Source: Butyrivibrio sp. XPD2002 (GTDB lineage: Bacteria; Bacillota; Clostridia; Lachnospirales; Lachnospiraceae). From it: a stretch of 64,000 bases of DNA. Below the pieces are notes generated by a model. The model was not told where the DNA came from. It worked only from the letters and a program-made list of their open reading frames with translations, and did no database searches. The position numbers and the translations under genes were made by a program. The stretch lies in the NCBI RefSeq assembly GCF_000423945.1, contig NZ_KE384117.1:9932-73931 (forward strand), written 5' to 3'. Shown piece by piece: positions 44,980 to 53,565 of this stretch. Every line of letters begins with the position of its first letter. The stretch's first letter is position 1.

Positions 44980-45018
44980 AAAAGAACAACATACAGTATG
45001 TATGTTGTTCTTTTTTTT
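44980..45018 (+). terminator. Terminator after tRNA-Met
   Basis: A ~15-bp perfect stem (AAAAGAACAACATAC with its complement, loop AGTAT) runs directly into a T tract. Confidence 0.88.
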
Positions 45019-45028
45019 GTATCATGAA

Positions 45029-45144
45029 TAGGATTTGAATGCGAGACACCGCGGGGAGCGGTGGAGAGGGCGCACGAGGTCCGGGGGACCTCGGTTTTGC
45101 GCCGACCGAAGCGGAGCGTAGATCGAATCCCCCTCTCGCTATTA
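45029..45144 (+). mobile_element. GC-rich tRNA-associated inverted/direct repeat element
   Basis: The right end (45123-45144) is an exact 22-bp direct copy of the tRNA-Met 3' end and its flank (44956-44977). The left end (from AGGATTTGAA, about 45030-45055) is an inverted copy of the tRNA 3' half (44939-44964), with 20 of 26 positions matching by hand count. The two ends can also pair with each other. Between them lie strong hairpins: CACCGC-GGGGA-GCGGTG, and GAGGTCC-GGG-GGACCTC nested in GCGC arms. GC content is far above the surroundings and there is no ORF. It looks like a small non-coding element seated at a tRNA 3' end; class and mobility are inferred. Confidence 0.55.
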
Positions 45145-45180
45145 AATAAGCAGTATACCTCGTGTATGCTGCTTATTTTT
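45145..45180 (+). terminator. Second terminator after the duplicated tRNA 3' end
   Basis: Stem AAATAAGCAGTATAC/GTGTATGCTGCTTATTT with a short loop is followed by T's. Like the tRNA itself, the copied 3' end has its own terminator. Confidence 0.85.
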
Positions 45181-45198
45181 TTACTCATGACAGAGAAA

Positions 45199-45227
45199 TT
45201 GACTTACTACAATAAACAACCTACAAT
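45199..45227 (+). promoter_or_regulatory. Promoter for the HipA-like operon
   Basis: TTGACT and TACAAT are separated by exactly 17 bp, about 32 bp before the start codon. AAAGGAGG follows just upstream of the ATG. Confidence 0.8.
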
Positions 45228-45259
45228 ATCTATATAAACATCTTAAAGGAGGTTGTTTT

Positions 45260-46108
45260 ATGAGCGACCTTATAATGACTCTTGCGAAGAGAAAAGAAGA
45301 GCTTTTGGCAAATAAGCAAATGCTTGAAGAAAGCGTTATAAAATACAGTCTTCCGGGATATATAAATAAAAAGAATATCAGAGGAAAAGAGACCTATTAT
45401 CTACAGTTTAAGGACAGGTATTACAGGATGACATCTGTATATTTGTCTAAGGAGAAGCTTTTATTATGCCAATATGCTTTTGATAAAAGAGCTGAGTTAG
45501 AGACTGCACTTAAAGGTATTGATGAGGATCTTAAGCTTTTGCAAAATATTCCCGTTGAGCCTTGCAACAGAGCAGAAAACGGAAAAATTCTTGATGATGT
45601 CATAGGCTTGAGTGCCAGACATAAGACTCTTTTCCAAATAAATTATGATGATTCTCAGGGGAAATATATTATCACTTATTATGGCAAGAAGAAAAAATAT
45701 GAGATTCCGATGCTCTATGTCAATGAGAACTACCATCAAAGAATAGCGGAATATATTCAATCTGCTTCATGTATTGTTGATGAAGCGGTCGATCGGATGT
45801 TCAGTGATGAGATGAAGCAGGGTAGTGATAAACAATATCATTCTTTTAAGGCTCAGACGAAAACAGGAATAAAGTATTCGTATGAAGAAGAGGATATGAC
45901 ATATTTGTTGAATTTCTACTACAAGAAAAGAAAATACACTATAGAATATGAGCCATACTTTATAAATGAAGAGAGGAAAGACTCACTGGAAATATCCAGA
46001 ATGGGCTTTTATGTTGAGAAGTTTTTACATGAATTGAAATTTAAAGAAGAGGTATCAAGATATCGTGAGCGAAAACAGACTGTTCATACTGAAACAAAAA
46101 AATCATGA
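45260..46108 (+). CDS. Unrecognised protein upstream of HipA-like kinase
   Basis: I do not recognise this 282-residue basic protein with confidence. Residues ~25-90 (SLPGYINKKNIRGKETYYLQ) resemble short Lys/Tyr-rich domains (DUF6788-like) often seen in clostridial accessory genes. The rest is rich in Tyr, Lys and Glu, with beta-rich segments (GKYIITYYGKKKKYEIPML). There is no helix-turn-helix like that of HipB, and no signal or membrane helix. A strong AAAGGAGG site is present. It overlaps the HipA-like gene by 44 bp, so the two are coupled. It may be a partner or antitoxin-like protein; that is only an inference from position. Confidence 0.75.
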   Translation: MSDLIMTLAKRKEELLANKQMLEESVIKYSLPGYINKKNIRGKETYYLQFKDRYYRMTSVYLSKEKLLLCQYAFDKRAELETALKGIDEDLKLLQNIPVEPCNRAENGKILDDVIGLSARHKTLFQINYDDSQGKYIITYYGKKKKYEIPMLYVNENYHQRIAEYIQSASCIVDEAVDRMFSDEMKQGSDKQYHSFKAQTKTGIKYSYEEEDMTYLLNFYYKKRKYTIEYEPYFINEERKDSLEISRMGFYVEKFLHELKFKEEVSRYRERKQTVHTETKKS

Positions 46109-47351
46109 TGTTGCTGTGCTGCAGCTTTCTTTGGAAGGTGATATAGAAAATTATGAAATAATCAATCCTGCAAGAATGCCTTATCTGGGTTCAACTGAGA
46201 AAAAACACCTATACTCATGGTGGAAGGACAGAGCTATTCCTGAGGGGAGAGAACGTCTTGTGTATATTCTCAAAGAGTATGACTGCGAGAGTCCGCAGGA
46301 ATTACTTATGAAAAACCTGGGACTTAGTCTTAACGATACTTACTGGATTTCACCCGCAGAACTAGACCTTACATGGGAGGAAGTGAATCTTTTTGATAAT
46401 GGCGATGAAACAATAGATTTCCATGATGGTCAAGGTAAAGTCCATTATTCAAACAGTAAAGATGCTGCGTTGGGAGGACATCTTGAGAAGCATTCTGTAA
46501 AAATTGATGGCGTATGGTATTTGGATAAATATAGTGATCCCAAATATCCGGGTGGGCTTTTAAATGTTAATGAGCTGTTTGCGTCATTGGTCCATGAAAA
46601 GCAGGAATTTAAAGAGTTTGTCAGATATGAATTGTTGAATGAGGGCGATGAGCTGAACAAACTGTGCAGATGTAGATATTTTACTGATGCTGGTCATGAG
46701 TTTGTTTCCGCTTTTGAAGTGTCAGGTGGATTCCGTAATAAGAATGAATATAACGGCGAGCTGGAGCTTGAACATTTTATCAGAACTTGTACTGAATTTG
46801 GGTTGAAAAGAGAATATGTATGCAACTTTATCGATTACATGATATTAACTGATTTTGCTATATCCAATTCAGATAGACATTGGAATAACTTTGGCATTAT
46901 CAGGGATAGCGAAACCTTGGAATTTATTTCATTAGCACCAATTTATGATAATGGTAATTCTATGTTTTTTGATGCGTATAATGTCCTGAACAGACCTACA
47001 ATTCTAAGGGTAGAAGATTCTGGAATAATGAAAAGAGAAACAGACAGGTTAAAGGTTGTAAATGACAGAAGCCTGATTAAAATTGAGCTTTTACCAGAGC
47101 CGGAAGAGGTTAGGGATTTTTATATTGAGCACGCAATAAATCGGGCTAAGGCAGACATCATAATGGAGTCATATAAAAATAAAATTGATCTTTTTATGGA
47201 GTATCAGAATGGGCTCCCTATTGGATATAATATAGAAATGTTTGAGTATGGTGTGGAGGTTCCGGTAAAAAACAGAAAATTTAATGCCAATTTCTTCAAG
47301 GATAGGCCAGATTTATTAACTGATGAAATTAAGAGAAAAATGAACAAATAG
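46065..47351 (+). CDS. HipA-like serine/threonine kinase
   Basis: The 428-residue protein has a HipA-like C-terminal kinase domain: catalytic loop ISNSDRHWNNFGII (Asp270) and metal-binding IYDNGNSM (Asp295, in place of DFG). The N-terminal part contains SWWKDRAIPEGRE and LGLSLNDTYWISP, typical of a clostridial HipA-domain subgroup. Classical HipA phosphorylates glutamyl-tRNA synthetase; the target here is unknown. The start is GTG at 46065, 44 bp inside the upstream gene, with GAGG about 12 bp before it. The partner is not a HipB-type repressor, which makes this a non-canonical pair. Confidence 0.82.
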   Translation: MSENRLFILKQKNHDVAVLQLSLEGDIENYEIINPARMPYLGSTEKKHLYSWWKDRAIPEGRERLVYILKEYDCESPQELLMKNLGLSLNDTYWISPAELDLTWEEVNLFDNGDETIDFHDGQGKVHYSNSKDAALGGHLEKHSVKIDGVWYLDKYSDPKYPGGLLNVNELFASLVHEKQEFKEFVRYELLNEGDELNKLCRCRYFTDAGHEFVSAFEVSGGFRNKNEYNGELELEHFIRTCTEFGLKREYVCNFIDYMILTDFAISNSDRHWNNFGIIRDSETLEFISLAPIYDNGNSMFFDAYNVLNRPTILRVEDSGIMKRETDRLKVVNDRSLIKIELLPEPEEVRDFYIEHAINRAKADIIMESYKNKIDLFMEYQNGLPIGYNIEMFEYGVEVPVKNRKFNANFFKDRPDLLTDEIKRKMNK

Positions 47352-47352
47352 C

Positions 47353-47402
47353 AGAAACACCCAAATGGATTTTGTATGTCGCATAATCGATTTGGGTGTT
47401 TC
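47353..47402 (+). terminator. Hairpin after the HipA-like gene
   Basis: A perfect 13-bp stem (GAAACACCCAAAT/ATTTGGGTGTTTC) with a 24-nt loop lies right after the stop. No clear T run follows on the plus strand, so termination is likely but unproven. Confidence 0.6.
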
Positions 47403-47409
47403 CGCAATT

Positions 47410-47503
47410 ACTACAAAAATATCATTAGTTTACAATATTTTTTAAGACATCTGCCAATACAATAATTTCTAAAAAAATGATAAAATTTGAAAGATTATGT
47501 TTA
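47410..47503 (+). promoter_or_regulatory. Exopolysaccharide leader, copy A
   Basis: This 94-bp AT-rich segment aligns without gaps to 56666-56759. Matching blocks are TTTTAAGACA, TGCCAATA and AAAGATTATG; about three quarters of positions agree by hand count. It lies between the HipA hairpin and the first glycosyltransferase. It probably carries the promoter or a leader RNA for the exopolysaccharide unit, but I cannot place -35/-10 boxes confidently. Confidence 0.6.
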
Positions 47504-47527
47504 GGGGATGAAAAAGGGGAATAAGGT

Positions 47528-48622
47528 ATGAAAGTAAGCGTGATTATTCCTGCATATAATATTGAAGGCTACATTGGGAAGTGCCTTGATAGCGTATTAG
47601 CGCAGGATATTGATCAAAATCAGTTGGAGATTATTGTTGTTGACGATGGATCGACTGATAAAACCGGGGATGTAATTGATGAGTATGCATCAATGCATGA
47701 TAATATCAGACCTATTCACAAGGAAAATGCAGGAGTTTCTGCTGCCAGAAATGATGGAATAGCAGCAGCTTCAGGTGAATACATCTTCTTTTTCGATGGA
47801 GATGATTTCCAGGAGAAGGAGACTTGTAGAGAGCTTGTTGAAATAGCTGAGAGAGAATCTGCTGATGCTGTTATATACGGATACCACAGATTTGAGGATG
47901 GTAAGGTATATGAGACCAACTATCCCAGATTTGCTAAGAAGGTCTATGAAGGCAAGTCCATTATTAAGGAAGTCATGCCTGCATTTATCGGCCTTTCCAA
48001 CAAGGATATCAACAACTGGCTGGCAGGTAAGCCTGACGCCCTCTATGTTGAGAATCCTGCCTTATGGCGAATTTTATGCAAAAAGAGTGTGATTACGAAG
48101 AATACTCTTTTATTTGATACAACACTCAAGGTTGGAGAAGATACCTGCTTTATTTCAGAGTATCTCAGCTGCTGCAATAAGGTTTATGTGCAGCAGAAGT
48201 GCTATTACTACCTTGTGACACGCTCTACTTCAGCGATTTATAGATACGAGAGAGAGCCTCTTTCAAAGCTCGAAGGCAAGAAAAAACTTAATGATGCCAG
48301 AGAGCGACTTGTAAACAGGATCAAGGAGAGATCAGGAGTAGACGTTACAAGCACCTTTGCAGGTACGATCGTTATGTCTGCGGTGGAGGTTGCTTTCAGA
48401 CTCTCTGAAAAGGATGAGAAGCACTCAAGAAAAGAGCGCTACAATGCTTTCAGAAGCTTTGTGGATGACAAGAGAGTAAGAAAGCTCATCAAGAACTTTA
48501 AGATAGGCAAGGGATCCATAGTAAAGAGAATTCCTTTCATATTCCTTAAGATGGGATGGTTCGGGCTTCTGTTCTTGGCAACAGAGATGCTGCATGTTGT
48601 GGGATACGAGTTTAAGAGGTAA
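47528..48622 (+). CDS. Glycosyltransferase family 2
   Basis: The N-terminal GT-A domain begins VSVIIPAYNIEGYI with the nucleotide-sugar motif VVDDGST and the metal-binding FFDGDD (a DxD variant). Residues ~95-260 form the acceptor half. The C-terminal ~100 residues are basic and end in a hydrophobic stretch (FIFLKMGWFGLLFLA) that may attach it to the membrane. The length of 364 residues is typical. It is the first gene of the first exopolysaccharide unit. Donor and acceptor sugars cannot be deduced. Confidence 0.92.
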   Translation: MKVSVIIPAYNIEGYIGKCLDSVLAQDIDQNQLEIIVVDDGSTDKTGDVIDEYASMHDNIRPIHKENAGVSAARNDGIAAASGEYIFFFDGDDFQEKETCRELVEIAERESADAVIYGYHRFEDGKVYETNYPRFAKKVYEGKSIIKEVMPAFIGLSNKDINNWLAGKPDALYVENPALWRILCKKSVITKNTLLFDTTLKVGEDTCFISEYLSCCNKVYVQQKCYYYLVTRSTSAIYRYEREPLSKLEGKKKLNDARERLVNRIKERSGVDVTSTFAGTIVMSAVEVAFRLSEKDEKHSRKERYNAFRSFVDDKRVRKLIKNFKIGKGSIVKRIPFIFLKMGWFGLLFLATEMLHVVGYEFKR

Positions 48623-48637
48623 GAACTAAGGAATATT

Positions 48638-49726
48638 ATGTTTATGAATGGTATATTTTATTTTCCAAAAGAATATATATTGACAAGTCTTTGGCCGATT
48701 TATGTTATTTCGTTTGTAGTAGTTCCTTTAATGATAGTTATTTCAATTAAAAAAGTTTTTATTGGAACGAATAAAGATGAATCAGATATTTTTTCTAAGG
48801 ATACCGCTTTAGTGTATCGAGGGATTGCTGCGCTTATTGTAATGATTCATCACTATGCATTAAGAATTCAACCCCCTCAAAAGATGTTCTATTATTGGTT
48901 TGTAGGGTATTTGGCAGTATCAATTTTTTTCTTTCTGTCAGGATATGCGTCTTGGTATCAATTAGAAAGAAAAGCTAATAGATTTTGGGATAAGTATTTT
49001 TTTAAAAGACTTATCCGTTTACTATTGCCTTTTGTGATAACTAATACAATTTATGCTTTGTTTTACAGACCTTCAATTACTAATTATTTTAAAGCTATGC
49101 TTGCACTTAAACAGATTCGCGGTGAATACAATGAGTGGTCGGTAGTGTGGTTTTTGGCCGCAATTCTTATTTTTACAATGCTATTCTGGATTAGCTTCAG
49201 ATTTACAAGTCAAAGTGAAATAGGATTGGGAATCTTTGTTATTGGAACTATCATATACATTATTGTAAATGGATTTGTATTACATAACGGTAACTATTGG
49301 TATAATAGTGCTTTGGCTTATGCGACTGGTATTGCTTATGGTATATATAGAAAACAAATAAGTACTATTATAAACAGAATGAAGAATATGTTGGTTCCAA
49401 TATTGACAATAATTTGTGGGGGGATATTGTTTGCAACAACAAAAGGATATCAAGATTGGTGGATTCAAATAATTTGTAGTGAGATTTTTCTATGCTTAAT
49501 TATTTCTTTGGAGCATAGCTTAAAGTTAAGTTCAATTATGTTAAGTAGATTAGGAAAAGCATCATGGGAAATATTTCTGATTCACCCATTGGTATATTCA
49601 GTTTATTATTCCTGTTTTAAAGATTATTTTGGCTTTTCAGGAGTGATTTGTGTAACTATTGGTATTGCGCTTGGAATTCTTATAAATATCTTAGATGAAC
49701 GATTATTTTCGTTAATAATGAGGTAA
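48638..49726 (+). CDS. Acyltransferase family 3 membrane protein
   Basis: This 362-residue protein has about ten membrane helices and matches the acyltransferase-3 family, which O-acetylates or succinylates polysaccharides. Family features are IAALIVMIHHYALR (with the conserved His), FFFLSGYASWYQ and the following FKRLIRLLLPF. Base composition becomes very AT-rich from here. It lies 16 bp after the GT2 gene. The most probable role is modifying the exopolysaccharide repeat unit. Confidence 0.88.
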   Translation: MFMNGIFYFPKEYILTSLWPIYVISFVVVPLMIVISIKKVFIGTNKDESDIFSKDTALVYRGIAALIVMIHHYALRIQPPQKMFYYWFVGYLAVSIFFFLSGYASWYQLERKANRFWDKYFFKRLIRLLLPFVITNTIYALFYRPSITNYFKAMLALKQIRGEYNEWSVVWFLAAILIFTMLFWISFRFTSQSEIGLGIFVIGTIIYIIVNGFVLHNGNYWYNSALAYATGIAYGIYRKQISTIINRMKNMLVPILTIICGGILFATTKGYQDWWIQIICSEIFLCLIISLEHSLKLSSIMLSRLGKASWEIFLIHPLVYSVYYSCFKDYFGFSGVICVTIGIALGILINILDERLFSLIMR

Positions 49727-49741
49727 GGTTGGAGTATTATT

Positions 49742-51292
49742 ATGGAAATGTCAAAAAAGATAATCCCTCATATATGCACTTTTGTATTGTTTTGCATAGC
49801 CGCTTTAATGACACCAATATATGATTTATATCACTCAGATGGGGGGAATATTTCTGGTATTATCGTACCAATAATACTATATGTAGTCGCAGCTTTTGTC
49901 TTGTATAAAATACCGACATTGAAGGCATTTAATATAAACGTACCTGATATAGCAACAAAAAATAAAAAACTACTCTTTATACATTATTTTATTCCTATAT
50001 TTTTCGTAGGACTTATATACTTGGTGGTTTTCTTTCCTGGCACCGGAATGATAGACACAATATATATTATTAGATGGGGAGGTGGGATGATTGGCCAGCA
50101 TCCATGGATATACTGTCTTCCTATTAAATTACTAACAGTAATTTTTACAAAGTTAAGTATAGGATTTAAGTATATTATTTTCACACTGGCCCTTTTGCAG
50201 ATTATATTTTGTGCAACAGTATATGCGCTTATACTAATGTGGATGAGAATTCGTAATTTATCAAGAATTGTTGTTCATATTATTTGTGCAGTATATAGTC
50301 TTTTACCTATTGGTGATCTATATATGATAACTATTGTAAAGGATGTCCCTTTTTCACTAATTATTCTGGCTTGGTTACCATTATTATATGAGTGCTGGGA
50401 TACGGAAGGTGAAGTCTTAAGTAATAAGACCTTTTTGGAAATTGCTGTAGTTTTGATCTTTTTTTCAATGCTACGAAATAATGGGGTATATATTACCGGA
50501 ATTATTATAGTTGCACTTTTTATTATGTATGGTTCAAAAAAGTTTAAGCAGATATTAGTACTTTTTGCTGCTTTATTGATGACTATTTTGATTAATAGTA
50601 CTGTACTTAGATTCTTTCATGTGGAGCATCTATTCAGAGAGACTATAGGAATTCCTATGCAGCAGATGTCAGCTGTTGTTGCTAATGATGGAGTGCTTTC
50701 TGAAAATGATAAGGATTTTCTGAATAACATAATGCCATTAAGTAAAATTAAAGAACAGTATGATCCATATAATTTTGATACGATTAAATATGGTGGGGAA
50801 GGTCTAAATGATGACTATCTTAACAATAACAAAAAGTATGTAATGAAAAAATGGATAGATATAGGCAGAAATAATCCGAAGATTTATATGAATGCTTATT
50901 TAAAGGCTACATATGGATTTTGGTCTATAAATAATACTCAGGGATGGAATCAAGCATATTACACGTTGCCTAAAGAATTCGAAGGATGGTATGTTGAGAA
51001 CGGTTTTGATATACAGGACGATGTTTCAAATGACAAATTGGCTTCTGTGATATTTTTCTCGCTGAGAGAGGGACCGTTATTTTGGCTCTTTATGATCCTT
51101 TTAGCATCTATGGCTATGCGTAAAGGCTGGAGAATATACTTGATTGGCATACCGATTTTAGCAAATTGGCTTAGTCTTATGGTATCTGTACCTATAGCAA
51201 TCCAGTTTAGATATGTGCTTTGTGTTATGATATCGATTCCTACAGCTATAGGCATCATGTTGCTTCAGGACAGAGAAGTTGCTGAGAATTAA
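49742..51292 (+). CDS. Polytopic membrane protein, DUF6020-like
   Basis: The 516-residue protein has about 10-12 membrane helices and a large loop at about 300-420 (ETIGIPMQQMSAVVANDG). It resembles the DUF6020 type seen in Firmicute surface-polysaccharide loci. The FPGTGMIDTIYIIRWGGG and GQHPWIY segments in an early loop are suggestive of GT-C glycosyltransferases or O-antigen polymerase-like proteins, but this is inference. It lies in the AT-rich part of the locus, 16 bp after the acyltransferase gene. It could be the polymerase or a lipid-linked sugar transferase. Confidence 0.7.
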   Translation: MEMSKKIIPHICTFVLFCIAALMTPIYDLYHSDGGNISGIIVPIILYVVAAFVLYKIPTLKAFNINVPDIATKNKKLLFIHYFIPIFFVGLIYLVVFFPGTGMIDTIYIIRWGGGMIGQHPWIYCLPIKLLTVIFTKLSIGFKYIIFTLALLQIIFCATVYALILMWMRIRNLSRIVVHIICAVYSLLPIGDLYMITIVKDVPFSLIILAWLPLLYECWDTEGEVLSNKTFLEIAVVLIFFSMLRNNGVYITGIIIVALFIMYGSKKFKQILVLFAALLMTILINSTVLRFFHVEHLFRETIGIPMQQMSAVVANDGVLSENDKDFLNNIMPLSKIKEQYDPYNFDTIKYGGEGLNDDYLNNNKKYVMKKWIDIGRNNPKIYMNAYLKATYGFWSINNTQGWNQAYYTLPKEFEGWYVENGFDIQDDVSNDKLASVIFFSLREGPLFWLFMILLASMAMRKGWRIYLIGIPILANWLSLMVSVPIAIQFRYVLCVMISIPTAIGIMLLQDREVAEN

Positions 51293-51335
51293 GCGGATTT
51301 TTTAATATGGAAGAAGTTATTAGGAGATTATTAAA

Positions 51336-52355
51336 TTGAGTTTTGTTAAGGTGTTTTTGCACAGTACAAGGCATAAATTATATTTATATAAAAAGTATTA
51401 TTCGTTTCATAAAAATCATATTTTCATAATAGGAGAGCCTAGACATGGGAATATTGGCGATAGTGCAATAGCTGAGGCTGAAAAAAAGTTTATCTTTGAT
51501 ACGTTTAAGGGAAATTGCAAGATTGCAGATGTCTTTATTGATGATTATGGATATGACTATGAGATGTGGGATAAGCTCATTCAGAAGAAGGATATTATCT
51601 GTCTACATGGTGGTGGAAATCTTGGGGATCTCTGGTATGATGAAGAACTCTTTAGAGAGGGAGTTATCGAACGTTTCCATAACAATCGAATAATAATGTT
51701 TCCACAGACTATGATGTTCCAATCTGAAGAAAATCTTGAGAGAGCACGCAGAGTATATAATGGGCATAAAAAGCTGACGATGGTTGCAAGAGATCAGATT
51801 ACATATGAAAGCATGAAAAAGGCTTTTGATAAATGTGACATAGTACTCACCCCTGATATTGTCCTTTCTTTTGGGAATCTTTTTAAGGATTATGACAGTG
51901 ACCATAGAAATAATATTGGTCTTTGTATGAGGAATGATGTTGAGCGAGCATTAGATGATGATTCCATGAAGGTTCTGTATGAATACCTTGATAAAAAAGG
52001 ATATGAATACGATTTGTTCGATATGGTTGATGATGTATCTATTACAATTGAGAACAGGTTAGAACTCATTCGTAAAAAGCTAAAGAGAATTTCAGGATAT
52101 AAGCTTATTATTACGGACAGACTTCATGCTATGGTATTCTGTTCGCTTACCGGTACACCTTGTATCGTATTTGGTAATAATCATCATAAGGTAAGCGGAT
52201 GCTATGAGTGGATCAAAAACCTTAAACACATTCAGCTTGTTGGATCAGTGGATGAGGCAATTTCACTTATAGATGCCTTTTACAATATTGAAGGACAGAA
52301 GGAGAGCCTTAATCTTTCTGATAAGTACAAGCCGCTTATTGATGCTTTTATTTGA
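51336..52355 (+). CDS. Polysaccharide pyruvyl transferase-family protein
   Basis: The 339-residue protein matches the polysaccharide pyruvyl transferase family: GEPRHGNIGDSAIAEAE at the start, LHGGGNLGDLW near residue 90, FPQTMMF, and the late motif ITDRLHAMVFCSLTGTPCIV. This family transfers pyruvate from PEP to form ketals on sugars, or otherwise modifies them. The start is TTG at 51336 with TAGGAGA upstream. It is the first of three such genes in the locus and belongs to a different subgroup from the other two. Confidence 0.9.
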   Translation: MSFVKVFLHSTRHKLYLYKKYYSFHKNHIFIIGEPRHGNIGDSAIAEAEKKFIFDTFKGNCKIADVFIDDYGYDYEMWDKLIQKKDIICLHGGGNLGDLWYDEELFREGVIERFHNNRIIMFPQTMMFQSEENLERARRVYNGHKKLTMVARDQITYESMKKAFDKCDIVLTPDIVLSFGNLFKDYDSDHRNNIGLCMRNDVERALDDDSMKVLYEYLDKKGYEYDLFDMVDDVSITIENRLELIRKKLKRISGYKLIITDRLHAMVFCSLTGTPCIVFGNNHHKVSGCYEWIKNLKHIQLVGSVDEAISLIDAFYNIEGQKESLNLSDKYKPLIDAFI

Positions 52356-52584
52356 TGATTTTGGAAAGCTTCTTAAGAAAATGCACATGTATAGAGATAA
52401 AATGAGAGGTTATTCAGGCCCCAGATATGCTCCTATACAAAGAGTGCTCAGAAAAAACTATACAGCCAAGACTGTAGATAAGAATCTTTTGTGGTTTTAT
52501 AACATTGATATAGAACATTTGGGAGATTTTACAATTCCTCAGAGAATAAGAAGAAAAATAGTTCAGAAAATATCTGGATGTTAA
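52342..52584 (+). CDS. Possible small protein or gene remnant
   Basis: An 80-residue frame from ATG 52342 (or ATG 52381, which has GGAAAG upstream) fills the gap between the pyruvyl transferase and GT14-like genes. It is basic (MRGYSGPRYAPIQRVLRKNY) and ends KISGC. It lacks a strong ribosome site. It could be the tail of a lost gene or a genuine small protein. I do not recognise it. Confidence 0.3.
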   Translation: MLLFDDFGKLLKKMHMYRDKMRGYSGPRYAPIQRVLRKNYTAKTVDKNLLWFYNIDIEHLGDFTIPQRIRRKIVQKISGC

Positions 52585-52620
52585 CTAAAACATGGAATTG
52601 TGAAATAAAGGTATGAAAAC

Positions 52621-53544
52621 ATGCGAATTGCATTTTTGAATTTGTGCCATACGGATCCTGCACTGGTGGCTAGATGTGCAAGGAGATTGTGCGCTGATCC
52701 GGATTTTGATATGTATGTACATGTCGATGCAAAACAGGATATAGAGCCGTTTCAAAAGCATTTGAGCGGTATAGACAGGGTCTTCTTTACACCGAACAGA
52801 CATAAGGTGTACTGGGGCGGATATAATGCGATACATGCAAGCTTTGAGCTGCTTAGATGTGCGCTTGCAAGTAACAGACATTATGACTATTTTGTCATGA
52901 TGCAGAATCTGGACTATCCGATCAAAAGTAACAAATACATTAAGGAGTTCTTTGAAGCTAACAGGGGAAGAGAATTCCTTAGAGGTTGTCCGATTGGGGG
53001 AACTAAGGACTGGGAATTTTCCAGAAAATATAAGCTTTACTACATGAAGGATAATCCTTATGGTAAAGCATCTATCAAGAATCCTAATAAACTTCTGATT
53101 ACAGTAGTTTCATCTTTACTCAGCCTTACAACGATTGGTTTTAACGGAACGATAAAAGAAAAAGACCGTGATTATAAGATTCATTACGGTTGTGCGCAGT
53201 GGGCAATAACAAGAGATTGCGCGATGTATCTTGATAAATTCGAGAGAACGCACCTTAAGTTCAATAGGAAAATGAAGATTATGCAGTTCCCTGATGAGGA
53301 GTACTTCCACACAGTGGTGCATAATTCCATATTTAAAACACATTGCGTAAAGTATGATGAGCCTGAGCAGAGATGGCTTGTCAACTGGAGAAACCTTACG
53401 TATTTTGAGTTTCCAAGAGAAGTATCAGTTCTTACAAGTGCTGATTATGAGAAGCTTAAAGGATTACCGGATTTGTTTTGCAGAAAAGTAAGGAGTGAGG
53501 TGTCCGGAGGTCTGTTAGACCTTTTGGATGCAGAGGTGAAATAA
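52621..53544 (+). CDS. GT14-like (core-2/I-branching type) glycosyltransferase
   Basis: The 307-residue protein resembles beta-1,6-N-acetylglucosaminyltransferases of GT14: an N-terminal MRIAFLNLCHTDP, VHVDAKQDIEPF, VYWGGYNAIHASFELLRCAL, MMQNLDYPIKS, and the late acid-rich FPDEEYFHTVVHNS with WRNLTYFEFP. Bacterial members occur in surface-glycan loci. It would add a sugar branch to the exopolysaccharide; the sugar is unknown. It follows the possible small ORF and precedes a hexapeptide acetyltransferase. Confidence 0.88.
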   Translation: MRIAFLNLCHTDPALVARCARRLCADPDFDMYVHVDAKQDIEPFQKHLSGIDRVFFTPNRHKVYWGGYNAIHASFELLRCALASNRHYDYFVMMQNLDYPIKSNKYIKEFFEANRGREFLRGCPIGGTKDWEFSRKYKLYYMKDNPYGKASIKNPNKLLITVVSSLLSLTTIGFNGTIKEKDRDYKIHYGCAQWAITRDCAMYLDKFERTHLKFNRKMKIMQFPDEEYFHTVVHNSIFKTHCVKYDEPEQRWLVNWRNLTYFEFPREVSVLTSADYEKLKGLPDLFCRKVRSEVSGGLLDLLDAEVK

Positions 53545-53565
53545 AAGTAATTATTCGGAAAGCTG

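Noticed and set aside
44956..45144. The 22-bp repeats as attL/attR of a conventional integrated element
   Set aside because: Only 145 bp separates them and no integrase lies between. A small tRNA-associated element fits better, although a second att copy beyond the HipA-like operon was looked for and not seen.
44934..45188. An 84-codon minus-strand frame over the tRNA-Met gene and GC-rich element
   Set aside because: It is antisense to a clear tRNA and two terminators, has no ribosome site and resembles no protein. It is a chance frame in GC-rich DNA.
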